Positions 1 to 12,819 of a stretch of DNA of 64,000 bases are shown here, one piece after another. A program made the position numbers and the translations under genes. The notes under the pieces are model-generated. The model saw only the letters and a program-made list of their open reading frames with translations, was not told where the DNA came from and ran no database searches. How positions within the stretch are numbered: the stretch's first letter is position 1; every line of letters begins with the position of its first letter. The stretch covers positions 124,001 through 188,000 of the forward strand of contig NW_013654875.1 of assembly GCF_000499385.1 (NCBI RefSeq), in the 5' to 3' direction. The stretch comes from Eimeria necatrix (taxonomy: Eukaryota > Apicomplexa > Conoidasida > Eucoccidiorida > Eimeriidae).

Positions 1-2662
1 TTATCTGCACAGCTCTTTAGACAGGTACGCTGGCAAGCCCATTTATGCTAGCTACAAATTTTGTAGAATTACAAAACGTATCTCTGTACATTGGGCGGGA
101 ATCTGGCTGATCCGTGCCCCCTCAATCGGACATGGCCTTGTGGATATAATTATTCACCTTGCTTCCCGTGCTAAATCTTCGACAAAACCCTAAAAAGGCG
201 TCATTTTTGCAGAACGCTAAACGCGAAGTGCAGGCGATGCTGATAAACTGACAAACAGCTCTGAACTTGATCTGAATGCAAAACCGAAATAGCTTCGAAG
301 AGTTAAACAGGGATATTGATCTGCTGCTGCTTTGTCCAGGTGCAGACTAGAGGAGAGGCTCTTTGAAGCGCGCTTTCCTCCAGGGCCCGTAGTGGCTCCT
401 TCTGAGTGCTTTTACTGGGAAATTTTACAAGAAACAGGGAAATCTTTTCGTGCCCAAGAACTTCAGTCAGATCGCATATTGCAGTGCCACGTCACGAGCG
501 TTTGCTGAAATCTTTAACTCGCGCTGTGCCCACAAAAGCTACTGTTTTGCCTGACCGCATTTCATTGCGTATATCAGGTTTCCAATCCATGTAGGCAAAA
601 CCCGTCTACTTTGGCCCATAATCAGCTGCACTATCTGACGAGTTGCATTGCCAGCCAATTAGTTTCATGGCACAGACAATGCAAGCAATGCTCACCTTGC
701 AGAGAGCAGTTTAGCTAGCTGTTTGCACTTTGATGGAAAATGACATTTGCGCAGTGGTTTCCAAAGATATCGGGCGTTCAAAGAGTAGTTGGGAACAGCG
801 CTTGGGTCTGCCCCACAAGATAGAGCGACGGCCAGCATTTGAAGATGAAAGATACACTGGAATCATTTAACCACAACTTCTGTGTTTTCTCTGCCCCTCC
901 AGTGCCCTTTCAGTTAGGCTTTCCCCAGAAGAAGGCGCACTACATTTGCATGCAACTATCTATACAAGTTCTTCGCGCATATTGTCACATGAAAGTGCAG
1001 CGCAGTTTCTTCTGTGCCGATGGACTATGGAGTTCACAATCGTGCCCCATTACATCTTCGGGCTGGTTAGTGAAGAGCCAAACGAAGGTCAGCGCTGGCC
1101 TTTATGCAAGTACCACAGAAAGTGCTGTAAAGGTCGTGATAGAGCCATGAGCTAGGTAAAAGCACATTCAAATACACCATATTACTTAGGTAGTGAGAAC
1201 AACTGAGCACGCTTGGACGTGTAGGTGAAAGCCTTAGAAACGTACAGCTCCATAGGCTTTAAAGCTACGGGATCTGTCGCTGAGGGCACCCCTCCAGTAA
1301 ACATGCGAAGGAAGGTTAGTTTCCCTTAAGAGAGAATGAGAGGAAAAACTGAATTCGTGTTGCAATAGGTCAAAGTGTCCTTTTACCTAGCTTTGCGCGC
1401 AAGTGCGGGTATAGGTTTCTTAGGCCATTACCCAACCAGTTCCATCCAGTGAGTGCTTCGAGCAACGAGCTAAGACCCATCTAGCTCCAACCCACCTGCC
1501 TTCAAATTGTTCTACGGCTGGTGCTTCTTGACTGTCAGGAATATCATAATGAAGAGCGCAGAATGCAAGGCATGAGGCTTTCAGCCACCTAAAATTCGTG
1601 TAGCGCAGATTTTGCTTGGACATGCCTCACATTGGTGTAGTCTTGGCGAGTCTCGTTTGCCGGTATTATCGCAGCCAGTTGTACTATGCGGTCATTATTT
1701 CGCATCTTTTCCTATCTGAAGCACCAACAAGTTGTAATAGTTAGCACAACATTGACTGTAGCGGAGCAAAGCTAAGCGATGGTGAAATGCTTTTAATGAA
1801 CTTGCACGCATTTGTCATGGCCCACGCTGTGAATTTCTGCGCAACAATTGCTAACGTATGGTGCTGTTGGGCTGCTCTTCCCTGTAAGTTATATGTTGCA
1901 GTCCCATTGATGTCAGACCTTGCAGGATACCTCTCTGAAGCGATGAGTCAATACTTAACGCGCTTTAGACATGCCTAAAACTTTTGGGTTCAGAGCAGCT
2001 GTAGACAGCGAGGGCAGTGCCATTTAGAGTACTTCCATTTTTGCGCAATTCACTTTGGGATGAATGTGCCTTGATTAGTTTGCTTCAAAACATAATGCTT
2101 AGCACTTTCTGGCGCAGGGATCACCAGGAACTTAGACGCCTGATGCCCACGGTTTGCAGAACTTTGCTGATGATCATATACGCGTCTATATATATATATG
2201 TGCCTTTGCGCCTATGCGCAAAAAAAACAAGGTTCAGGGTGTTAGAGCTCTAAATCGCCGTAGGACGGATCCAACTTTACATACGTGCTGCGGGCCGAAT
2301 TGACACTGTTCATAGCTTCATTCGGACGTCTTTTACACGATTGCATGGAAAATCGACGTTGCATATTTGGGGGCATAACACCGGTAAAAACAATGATATA
2401 CGCATTTTCGAAGCTAAAATTGCCACTGTAGGGTTCATTATACCAGAGTTGGAGGCTCACACAAGAACAATCAATACCCGGCATGACGCCAATCCCCCTT
2501 AGACAAGCGGTGAGCACGAACAGAATTAAAAATTGTAGCAAAACTAGGAAATTGCCAAATTTCGCTGCGAATTTAGACTCAACGCCTCGTCGATGGAAAA
2601 ATCCCGTCCTGCGGTATCTCGTCTGCTGCGTCCTTCCCGCTGGTGCCATATGCTCGCCAAAG
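1..2662. other. Left flank, no gene recognised
   Basis: I see no SAG exon and no reading frame that I can support here; open frames are all under about 140 codons with no family signature. There is a short TA microsatellite near 2187-2200. The segment may be the 3' intergenic flank of the SAG gene that follows on the minus strand. Confidence 0.5.
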
Positions 2663-4293
2663 CTAACTCAACAAGAGCAAGGCGGCGCAGAACAATGTTG
2701 TGGCGCTGCTGGTAAATGCAATGGATGATGAACCGGCCTGCCGCTGCAAGAGAGCCTCATACAGTTCAGTCCTGCAGTCAGCAGCACGCATCGCTTTCCG
2801 CTGAAGGTTATGTGTGATGTGCCATATCGAGCGTCTCTGCCCTCCTGCATTCTGTTCTCGCACACGTGTATGACACTTTGGTCAAAGAAAATGCCTGCAA
2901 AAGCATAGTAACGTGTATTAGCGGGTGGCGGCAAACTCACGTGAACGGCGTGTCTGCACTTGTAATTGGATTTACGAAACGGCAATACAGAACGTTGTGA
3001 CCGGCCCGGCAGTTTTTCGTGACGGCACAAGACGCTGTCTTGCTTTTGCTCCACATGATGTTGGCGACATTGCTGGCCGATAAATTATCAAATGGGGCGC
3101 TCCCAGTGTCATATTTACCAGTCGCCGGGGCAAAGTTTGATCTGAATAAGCACAGCATATTTGGCGAAGGTACTAACGGGTAAAAAGAAGCAGCCAGACA
3201 GAGTGACGTGTGGCTTGTCCCGTGACTTTCGAGTTATGACCGCGACACAGGAGAAGGAACGAGCGTTGTTTGCAAGAAGCGCTGCAAACACGCTCGTTCA
3301 TCCTCTATTCGATTCAGCAATGGACAAAAGCGTGCAACCTGGATTCACACAAGCAAATTGTAGGTTAAAGAAAGAAAATTGGAGAATGACAGACTCTTGT
3401 ATATGGCTCAATCCTGCGGCAAAGTGGCCCTGGATCAGCGCTCCACAGTCAAAGGCTGTGGAGTATTCGAATGGAATCACTAGCCCAGTGTACTGCAGTA
3501 AAAAGCATCACAGCATCAGACGCCACTCATACATACAGACTGATGAAACTGTGCTTTTAACATTTTTTTGCGTCTCGGACATGTGTACTCTACTTAAGCT
3601 GACATACAAAGCCATACCTTTTTTGCATTCGCCGTTGCTCCCGTCTCACAGGTCGCCGCATCGGTCCCTGCTAGCTCTTTTGCGACTTCAAGTGCTGCCT
3701 TTGACTTTGAAACATCTTCTTCCGCATCTCCAGTTGGTTCATCTGTGTCTGGTTCGAGGGCTTCTAACGACTGATCACGAAGGTTAAGCACCCTCAACAT
3801 GTTCATCGTGGGCAGACAGACTGAAGCGCTCCAAAAACGGCACCCGAAATGCAGCAGGTTGTGAAGGAACTTACATATTTCACGCTTTGCATGACGTCCT
3901 TTCCTTGCTACTTGGGAGCTGAACACCAGTCTTGTGCTGGAGCAAATAAAGTTGTTTACGAGAACGTAGAGCTTGAGAGAAAGCGCAGCAGAGGACAGTT
4001 CAAATAAACAAGCATCGTGAAGATACCAATGTACCCAAAGATACAAAAGTGAGAACACAGCCGACGCTGGCTTAGTATCATTCTCTCATTTTTTGCGCTT
4101 GCAGGTCACCTTTAGTTGCATCGACGGCCTCGATGGCAACTGGAACAGCTTGAATAAACGAAACTTTTGTGTCCATGATGTTGTTATGGGGATTAGTAGG
4201 AGCAGAGTGGTTCCTGATGGCCACTGAGAAATTCGTTGTGGCTGCTCCTGTGAGCAGGCCAGTGTAACAAGCCAACAGACCAGGTCGATACAT
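2663..4293 (-). CDS. SAG-family surface antigen 1 (divergent member), 5 exons
   Basis: Predicted GPI-anchored surface antigen of the Eimeria SAG (TA4-like) family, expected on the outside of invasive stages. CDS is complement(join(2663..2771, 2941..3141, 3395..3492, 3618..3820, 4110..4293)), 264 aa. Exon 1 gives a signal peptide (M-Y-R-P-G-L-L-A-C-Y-T-G); I chose this ATG over an in-frame one upstream because all paralogues start here. Exon 2 (about residues 62-129) opens with C-L-P-T-M-N and has A-T-C-E-T near its end; exon 3 has F-D-C-G-A-L-I; exon 4 has S-C-A-V-T-K-N-C and L-Y-C, giving the six family cysteines. Exon 5 is a 36-residue hydrophobic tail consistent with a GPI signal. Exon 2 carries an acidic stretch (E-P-D-T-D-E-P-T-G-D-A-E-E-D) that other members lack. 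The last exon (Y-E-A-L-L-Q-R-Q) is nearer type B, but the gene is divergent. The assignment is by family features; ligand and stage are unknown. Confidence 0.9.
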
Positions 4294-7200
4294 GGTAGCT
4301 ATAGAGAGAATCTTGAGAAATAATGACACAAAATAATATAAGAGCAATACGAATGGGTCCAATGAACGCGTAGCCAGCGAAGGAAACTAGGACCCGCTGG
4401 GATGGGCTGTGCATAAAAGCATCGGGAACAGTAGTCTCCTCTTCTCAACCAGTTCCCAATTCTGGCGGCGCTTCTTCATGCATCGCCGTGAGACTGCACT
4501 ATAACCTTTCTTTCCTTTGTTAAACATACTACTCATTTGTGTTCTATGTTATACCCGCAAAATTTCATTTTTATCGTGATACGCTTAAGCTGCCCGGTCG
4601 ATCGCAAGGAAACCAGTCCGCATGTGACAATGTGCCAACAATGATCCAAAGGTAGTGCTAGCATTAGAATGAAGTAGCCTTATGTAATTAATAAATAAAC
4701 TCATATAACGTGAAATCATAGCTTTTAGACGCCGGAATTGTGTCTATCAGAGGCTGATTCAGGTCAGGGAGGAGGGGGAACCGACGACGGGCACCACGAT
4801 CGTCGTTCTTACAGAAGATAGTTACTAGATCTTCCTTAAATGCCAAATCAAAGACTGTGAAATATTTTAAATGTTTTCTAGGGGGCCAAATACTAGAAAT
4901 TTTGGGGGAGGACGTGTCAACAAGGGCCCGTCAACTGCCGCAATCCCACGGCTTGCCAGCTAATTTTGACAGCAAACAAGTAATAAGCTGTTCCTGAAGC
5001 TTAAATGATTCGTGCTGCTTGTTATATCGGTATGTAACTATCCAAGGCTTTGCAGCAAGCATCTTGCGAGCAACCGGCTATTAAAGGACGCGACCTTAGC
5101 GTTCTTTAAGCGCATAATGCCGGTGTCTTGCAGACCGGCCTGCATTGAACTACCCAAATAGTAAAAATTTTAATACCAAAAACCAAGGTGCTCAAGGATG
5201 CTACCTCTCTTCAGAGCATCGATTTCAGTCGGCAGCGACCGCTTGGAAGCGCACATATTTTTCGTGTTCATTGTATTCTTTGAATGCCCATACTGTCCAA
5301 TTTTGGTCTATCTAGCTCGAGAATCGCCAAAATTTCTACGTCATTGCAGGAATGAAATCATGCCAAATGTGTGCTTCAGCACCAAGTATGAGCCAACAGG
5401 CATTACCCGATACTGTCTAAAAAAGATTAACAGCTTTCAAAAAGTACACTGTTTAAGACCATATTTTGTCTTGTTTCTGAGAAAGCACCCACGTTCTTAG
5501 ACTTCTCCATCAGCACTTGTGCTTTCTCAATTTGTACAGAAAAACAGTGTTGCGATCAAAGTACCTTCAGGGAGCATCAAACCACGCTTGCATTCTTCAA
5601 TCATCAGTTTCTGAAATTCAAATCTACTTGAAAATTGTTTCTTCCCATATCGCAATCTGGCTTGTGGCACCAAAAATCATGTTTGAAAGTGTTTTTATGT
5701 TCCAAATTGTAAAAGTGTTGTTGTAATGACACCTTTAGGCGAAAAACCATGAGCGATCTCTTGCTCTACGAGTGGCACACATTAAGCTCGTACGCATTCT
5801 AATGGGCTCGCTGCTCATCTCTCGAAGTGCCTCTGCTCCTCGAGACATGCCCATTGTGATTCTTTTGCTGCGAATATTCTGTTCCACTGCTTCGTTTTGA
5901 AATACTGGTTCTCCGCGATCGTATTTCATTGCATGAATAAGCCTCTTTACACGTGCACCCGCATCTTACCACGTTGCTAACCTACCCAATCTTCTTATTT
6001 TCACGATTTAAAACGTTGCTCTACTGCTTATCCGCATCCTGCCATCCACCAATGTGCTAATAGCCTTGATGCTGTTGTGTAGGTTCCACTTGCTGCTTTC
6101 ACCTTCCCTTGTGGTGTTTTTTTTTGTTTTTGAAGAAGTAGCTTTTGCATAGACAATCAGGCGGCTACCACTGTCACTAGCTGGGAAGCTAAAACTGAGG
6201 TACATGCCTCCAGAGCAATCATGTCCTTTCAATCTTTGACCTTCAATACAGAATATATTGGGCATACGTATTCATCGAAAAAAATGGTGTTAAAGCAACA
6301 GAGAGCCCGAACATAGCAAAGCCCGCATGCCTACGTAATGTAGATTTTGATGTGCAACCTGGCGCGCCCGACACGTCCTTGCTGCATGAGGTGTCTGCAT
6401 CACTTTTGGATTCACTGGATACACCGCCAGCATGGCTCCCCAAAGCACGCATTGGTTGAAGGTGTGTTTTGGTTTTAGTCGTCCTGGTGGTTTCGATGCT
6501 CACATCAGCTTAATTCAGTAAGTTCATGTGAGCCTGGAAATGTAGGGAACTACCACAGCAGCTGCTGAGTCTCCTTCACAGGCGCCCATTGCACTTTCTT
6601 TGATAACATTATGTGGCTCGATAGTGCAGTCGAATAGCGTCATTTCACGTCAGTTTTGCTTTGCCGCTGTCATGCCTACACATCAACGAGCAGAGAATAG
6701 TGGAAACCACAGAAGTTTTCACTGCATAGAAAGGCTGCGGTGCAGTTTTTCAAGATAGTTGCCGTGTCACTTCACATTGAGTCCACAACTGAAGAAAACT
6801 AAAATTTTAAAAGCAGCGCTTATGTTTCTAACGTTTTCAACTGTGAAACCAGATAACAAAGGCACTAGAAGCTTTGGGCAGGCTAGTGAAGTTAAAATTA
6901 GGCCGAATGGGAATTCAAAAAAGCTAGAATTTAACGCTGCAAATATGCATAGAAAGGTAGAATTGTGTCACGCCGCCTATTTTGCTTATGAGGCTCAAGC
7001 GCCGTCCTCATGGTTCGTGTTTCCTCGTTCGTATGCACTTCTTCTTGCTTGCAAGGCGGAGCAACGTACGCTGCATTTTGCACTTTAGAGAGTGGTCCTA
7101 TAGGCTAAAATAGAAGAATAAAGATAAGGAAACAATGGCAAGAAGATGACTTGTGGGCGACAGGAAACACTGATGAAAGGTTCCCTAAAGTTCGAAAATG

Positions 7201-8929
7201 CCCTCAGCGCCAGAAGGCTAGTCGATGTAGATTGGCAAATTCTCCATGGGTCTGAGCACGGTCAAAAAGAATGGCAGTTCGGCTTTGCTAAGCTGTTTTA
7301 GTGTTTTAAAAGGCGATGCGCATTGTGCGCATACACTAACTGAACAAGTAATGCGCATGTGCCTGCAAGTAAGTTTGGTCAGGATTTGGTGGTTCCAGGA
7401 AACGAGCAATGCAAATGACAACTCACTAGGGCACAGTATGCAAAAATTATTTGCTTTCCCTAAACATGCCATTAGAGGTATACTGGTACAGGCAATCACA
7501 CGGCATTTGCTACAGACAAAATAGGCAAGAACTGTGGTGGGTCTGACAAGGATGACCGACTGGTTTCTTCTTGCTTCGCACCTCGCAAGAAAGCTTAGGG
7601 AGTTACTTTAATAAGAAGGACGTTCCAAAAAAACGCATGCGAGCGCTTCAGCGATGCCACCCTGGGATCTAAGGAATTCAAGAACAAATTGGAACCCTGG
7701 GATCTAATGAATAAGGCTTAAGCTTTGCAATACAGGTTCGACAAATAAAACTCCATACCCTACTGTTCCTAAAGCTAAGGAACCTTCACAGACAAAAAAA
7801 ATAGAGCCATTCGTCTTGCTTCAGCTTTGGTCACTTTTGAGTCAATTCGCCCGACATGAGCGGAGGAGATGAGGACGCAATATGCAACGTAGATACGCAG
7901 AGTGAAGCTCTTGAGGTCCATTTTTCTGAGAAAAGGAACACTTGGCCGTGATGAAGAGCAGCAAGTATTTCTGCACAATACAATCTGGAAGTACATGATG
8001 CTCCCGGCCGTTTGCAAAGCCAACGTTTGATATACTTTGAGAGCTGACAATCTTCCCTGAAGGCGTCGAATTCTCACAGCACAGACCCTTGAATCAGCCT
8101 GTTCATTGCACTTCAGCTTCCAGCCGACTCAGTCCTTTCGGTATAATGTATTGTGCTTCTGGTAGTTACTGTCCTTCACATATGAGCAGGAAGCAAGATG
8201 GTCTTGTCACTAGTGCTTTCTTGCTTACTACGTGGCAGATCTACAGACCTACAGCACAAGCGGGTTTGGTGGGCAGCAGCGAAGAGACAAGCCAGCATTG
8301 CTGATGTCACATACGCATCCCTTGCATGGCGCGAACAAGGTTCAAAACACTAAAACAAAGTCTGCATCTAGCCGCTTCGCGTATTTGTGAGGAGACATTT
8401 GCTACTTCACCCTCGCGGAACGTGCATTCGGAAAAGGTTGACAAATGAAACAAAAACGTCTGGATCTTTACAGTAAAACATATTTGGCCCAGATGGCAAT
8501 GTTCAAAGAACAAACCACGCAGCTGTAAATATCCAGTTCGAGAAATAGTGCATACTCGCCCACACTGGGAGACACTTTGGACGCCGTGAAAACTGGGACG
8601 ACGCACAGTGCAGCATGGGATTACACTGCAAGCGATGCGTTGGAGAACAGTGCAGGGCGGCAGAAAAATTAGAGAACCACACCAAAATGCTTTGTGGAGA
8701 TACCCTGCCTGAGGTTATTCCAGCCGATCACCTTAAGTGACTCGCAGAGACGTCCAGCAGCAAGAAACCAAACCTTGCGACTGTGGACAACTGCGATATG
8801 TGTCAACTTCTATAGGCATTGCATCACATGTGGTTGTTGCTTTGCCGATTCGCCGCCCTCCCTTCTCCAATTCAGTTGAAAAAGTTAAGTGCAGCAGCAT
8901 CATCTGTTGCTGCGGCGCAGCTGGCTTTT
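4294..8929. other. Intergenic stretch, no gene recognised
   Basis: About 4.6 kb with only short, signature-free frames on both strands and no SAG exons. I recognise no RNA gene or other protein gene. It separates the two divergent SAG genes of the left end and, unlike the spaces further right, does not obviously share the repeated SAG flanks. Confidence 0.45.
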
Positions 8930-10861
8930 CTAAAGTCCACTCAGTAGAAGCAGTGCACTAGAAAATATTATGGTGACAAAGCCAGGGTCTGCGGTCCACG
9001 CTGTGCCTTCCTGCCGTTTCAAGAGAGCGTTATATAACTCAACGCTGCAGACAGCAGCAGACAGAACACCTACGTGAAAGTGCCAAGCATGCCACATTCA
9101 GCTTTCAGCTGCACTATCAAAAGTCCGACTTCGGTTTTACTGGCTCCGCGTTTAGTTGGAAAACAATCTAATATTTAAAACTGAGGTCCTGAACCATGTG
9201 CAGCAATGCGTAGATTTGGGTCATTCCTTGCATGGGCAAAAGCTTACGGGAACGTTGAATCGCCGGTCTTAAGTGACTCTATGAAGTGACAGTACAAAAC
9301 ATTATAGCCTGCTTCGCAGTTGGTGGTGGCCGCACATGACATTTTGCTGCTTTTATCCGACATCATGAAGGCGACATTACTGGCTGCTACATTGTTAAAT
9401 GGAGCCTTTGTCACGTTGTACGTGCCTTTTGCCGCAATAAATTTCTCCCTGAGCGAAAAAGGCAATAGGGCCACAGCGAAGTAGTAGACTGACGAGGCTA
9501 TCGACAGCGTGGAAAGGGGGCTGAGAGACACGCCACAGGGACCACTGTACCGCAAATACAGGGCTGAACAACAACTACACGTACGGTCAACACATCATTC
9601 CAACATCCTTACACAAACAACATAAAAAAGCTGAACTATGATTGCTGCTCATCAAATAACAATAATAAACAAGACGATGCAGCAGAGTCAACACATCGCT
9701 GCAACATCCTCAGATAGATATCAAAAAGCTCCGCTATGACTTTCACTTATTAAAGACCATTTTGTGCTGGGCACGGAAGACGAAACACAAGTAGACAGAC
9801 ATTTGCAGATGGCGTAGTCCAGCAGTAAAAGACGCTTCGATCAGAGTTCCGCAGTCGAAGCTACTAGATGCTGCGAATGGAACAACGACTCCACGATACT
9901 GCAAGTCATTACAGGAAAAACGCATCACGTACCATGAAAACATGAGCGAGAAAAATACACCTATATGGAAACGTCGTAAGTTTCTCAGAAGATAGGAAGC
10001 TGAGGCAGCTAAGTAACGGTGTACGTACACCTGCTGCGGTGTACGTACACCTGCTGCGGTGTACGTACACCTGCTGCGGTTGACTCTTGCTCGGGGGTTT
10101 CGCATCTATTTGTGCCTATATCATAAGCCAAACCTTTTTTGCGTTGGCTGCTTCTCCCAAATCACAGTTCTGTGCGCTTGCCCCGGCGAGCTTCGCTGCA
10201 ATTGCCAAGGTAAAATTAACATCGTCTTTACCTTGGCCACCAGAAGTTGAATATTGAGAGGCATCCTCTCCGTTCAGCAGTTCCTCAGTAGTTTTTTCGC
10301 CTAAGCTTTCAAATACTTCGGCATTTTCGGCCTTGATGATAGTTGGGAGAAAGTAATTAAGGCCGTCCGTTCGTAAGGCGTTCACAGCAGACAAACACTC
10401 TGCAGATGTATGGCAAGGCACACGGATGGCAAACACAGTGAGAGTCTTGGTTATATTTGTTGGATTCCTTCACCCACTCTTATATATGGATTTAACTCGC
10501 AGTTGTTGTTCCGACAATTCCCATATATAGGATCGATGCAAGGCACCCAACACTGATGTTGGATGACACCGGAATTCGAAATGGACATAGCTTGCCACCC
10601 ACGCCCGAATCTCCGCACGCAGCCGCAAATCAAATTGCAGCTGAATCTACATTAGCATTGTTCCACTGTTTGCGATTCACCGTCAGTTTTGTCCTGCGCT
10701 TTTGGAGCTCCGGTTGCTTGAACAAATAGTGATCGTGCAATCAGGCTGTTGTTGTGAGGGTTAACGGCCGCGTATTGACTGGTGACTGTCTCTGAAGTGT
10801 CCCCTGAGGCCGCTGCAGCGAGCAGTCCCCCACAGCACGCCAGCAACCCAAGACGAGACAT
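8930..10861 (-). CDS. SAG-family surface antigen 2 (divergent member with extended exon 2)
   Basis: Complete five-exon SAG gene: complement(join(8930..9044, 9248..9448, 9801..9898, 10134..10399, 10681..10861)), 286 aa. Exon 1 begins M-S-R-L-G-L-L-A-C-C-G-G (signal peptide). Exon 2 starts with C-L-S-A-V-N-A-L-R-T and, at 266 bp, is 54-63 bp longer than in most paralogues because of a Ser/Gly/Glu/Asp-rich insertion (E-E-L-L-N-G-E-D-A-S-Q). Exon 3 has F-D-C-G-T-L-I; exon 4 has S-C-A-A-T-T-N-C and L-Y-C-H-F. Exon 5 reads Y-N-A-L-L-K-R-Q-E-G and ends in a hydrophobic tail, so a GPI anchor is predicted. Its exon 1 is the intact relative of three decayed lone exons at 25513-25698, 44015-44207 and 51459-51645, making it the only complete member of that lineage here. 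Intron 2 holds a three-unit tandem repeat. Upstream it shares a conserved box with type-B genes. Confidence 0.9.
10021..10080. repeat. Tandem repeat, 3 exact copies of a 20-bp unit
   Basis: The unit gtacgtacacctgctgcggt occurs three times without change inside intron 2 of the SAG gene at 8930-10861. Exact identity suggests recent slippage or an array that still changes in length. It does not touch the splice sites. Confidence 0.95.
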
Positions 10862-12800
10862 GTTGAGAAACTGAAAAAAACTGAAGCGCAAATAGCTCTT
10901 AGAAAAAGCCAGTGGGCCTAAGAGAAGAAATGGAGGTAGAGAACGAAGCAGAAAAACGTAAAGAAGTTGTTAGTACTTGTGTGCGCTCGAGACGCCCCTC
11001 ATCAAGGTAGCAATCCCAACACTCATTGCGTCACGAATATGCGTACGCACCCACCACTACTATTTAATTATTTGTTAAAACGATCTATGTTGCCTAATTG
11101 CTTTGCGCTAACTGATTTCGTCTTCCAAGGCGCACATGCCAAGGGAGACCAGCAGGAATCGCTGGACCATGCTCCAGCCAATGTGGCATACACTCCAGCT
11201 CACCGATCAAAGGTGTAAACTTCTATTAGAATGCTTTCAAAAAATGTTAAAGGGAGTGTGACTGTTCCTGAAGATAGGTGCATTGAACTCCTTAGAATAA
11301 AACAACGCGTATTCAGACTGTTAACGCCGGACTGGACTGGGCACGCTGCAGGGCTTGCTCCAGACGAGCTGCACTCCCATTCAGTTGTAAAAGCCAAACC
11401 GTTGAAGTTTGTCAGAACTCCTAAACATTTAGCAGCTTCTAGTGATTCGCGCAGTTGAAGTTTCAAAGGGTGGCCAGTTGGCAAGACCGTTTACAGGCAC
11501 GGCAGGCCGTGGTGCTTCTCCTTTATGATGTAACTGAGAAGGACTGTGCCGAAGAATTGACATTACTTAAATATAGCAATCAAACGTTTTATATAATATT
11601 CTAGTTGCCTGATTCATCATGCAAGATTGTCTTCCAATATATCGGCTCCCAGCGAACCACTCAACAAACTAAGCCTTCACTGGCCCACACAGCCTCTAAC
11701 GCAGTTTCATTCCTCATACCCTGAGCTATGCATAAGAACTCGCTGCATATGAGAAACTTGGTGATTGCTTTTTTTCAAATAGGCAAAGTATACGTGCCCA
11801 CTGCAGTTTAACTTCAAAAAGGACAGGTGAACTCAATGGCGCCGAATTAGCGTAGGCTATCGCAGCATTTGTCCCTTTTCAACGTACTGGAGTGCAAACT
11901 TGAAATGTTCTTTGCAAAAAGTCGAGCTGGGATTCGCCGTGAAATCAGCTGGGTGTCTGTCCAAGCCAGGATAGCATTTTCAAACAATGCGAATTCAATG
12001 AAGAAACATTGACTTGGCGGAATTCGCATTGGAAATATTGGATTATAATGCTAAATGGATCTTAATTCTCAAATTACCGCCTGAATAAGGCCCTGGAGAA
12101 GAGAAGCAAACAAAGCCCTTTGAGCATTACCGCAGCTCCTAGCTTAATGAGATGCTTCTGTCTCACGAGTAGTGGACAGCATGCTGCGCACGGTGAGAAG
12201 TATCTGAGGAAATACGCCCATCAACAAGTAGTAGTTCATGCCGGCTTATGCAGCCCACCCTTTTAAATGGCAATGATTGACCGGGTTAGGCGTGCAAGGG
12301 GCGCAGGCGCCTCTCTATCATCACTCCGGTTTTTCCTTAATTCAACTTATCTTCTAGTGATTGCCGAATCACTACACGGCGCGCATAGAAAGGACGTCTG
12401 TGTGCCTTTCTTTTGAAATGAAAAAATGCGTTGGCGCCTGCGGCTGCGAAGTGTGAATTCACGCCACAAACAAACTCGAATGCAGAAATGCGTCTTTAAT
12501 GCTTTCAAAAGGGTGGAAACGATGAAAGCACTCAGCAGCTCAGCATGATACTGGAAGACTCTATGTATGTTTATTCGCTACGACTCAACTCTCTTACTTT
12601 GTCCTCACGGCCAACAGACCGAAGTGGTGGATAGCAGAGCGAAGACGCCAGTGCTGCGCCGGAAAAATGTTGCTGTATTGCAGCAAATGCTTGGCTGCGG
12701 TATTGCCAGCGGCAAATTTGACTTTTGCTCATCAGCCCAATCTCAACGTGACCAAGGCAGGGTAGGAACCTCTAGGAGTCCTTTTAAGCTCTGGGATTGA
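10862..12800. repeat. 5' flank block of the SAG 2 lineage
   Basis: Upstream region of the gene at 8930-10861. Parts recur upstream of the three related exon-1 remnants (about 25720-26480 on the same strand, and inverted at about 43330-43990 and 50300-51450), for example the segment near 11455-11520 with its 'aagggtggccagttg' core. No reading frame here has a family signature, so I treat it as a duplicated intergenic block. Confidence 0.5.
10998..11018 (-). promoter_or_regulatory. Conserved upstream box, about 140-155 bp before the SAG 2 start
   Basis: On the minus strand this reads TGGGATTGCTACCTTGATGAG. Close versions lie at a similar distance before exon 1 of the genes at 23203-24837 (24973-24993), 44875-46493 (44720-44741) and 52361-53987 (52160-52216), and of two lone exon-1 remnants (25836-25853, 43861-43883). 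It is shared by two otherwise different exon-1 lineages, which suggests a promoter element, but common descent of the flank is an alternative. Confidence 0.35.
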
Positions 12801-12819
12801 AGCTGGACCCGACGGCCGC

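Noticed and set aside
3161..3787. 208-codon plus-strand frame
   Set aside because: It lies opposite exons 2-4 and introns of SAG 1 and mirrors their constraint; it has no domain features and no relative opposite other SAG genes.
10021..10080. CRISPR-like array
   Set aside because: Three adjacent 20-bp copies without spacers, inside an intron of a eukaryotic gene; a plain tandem repeat.
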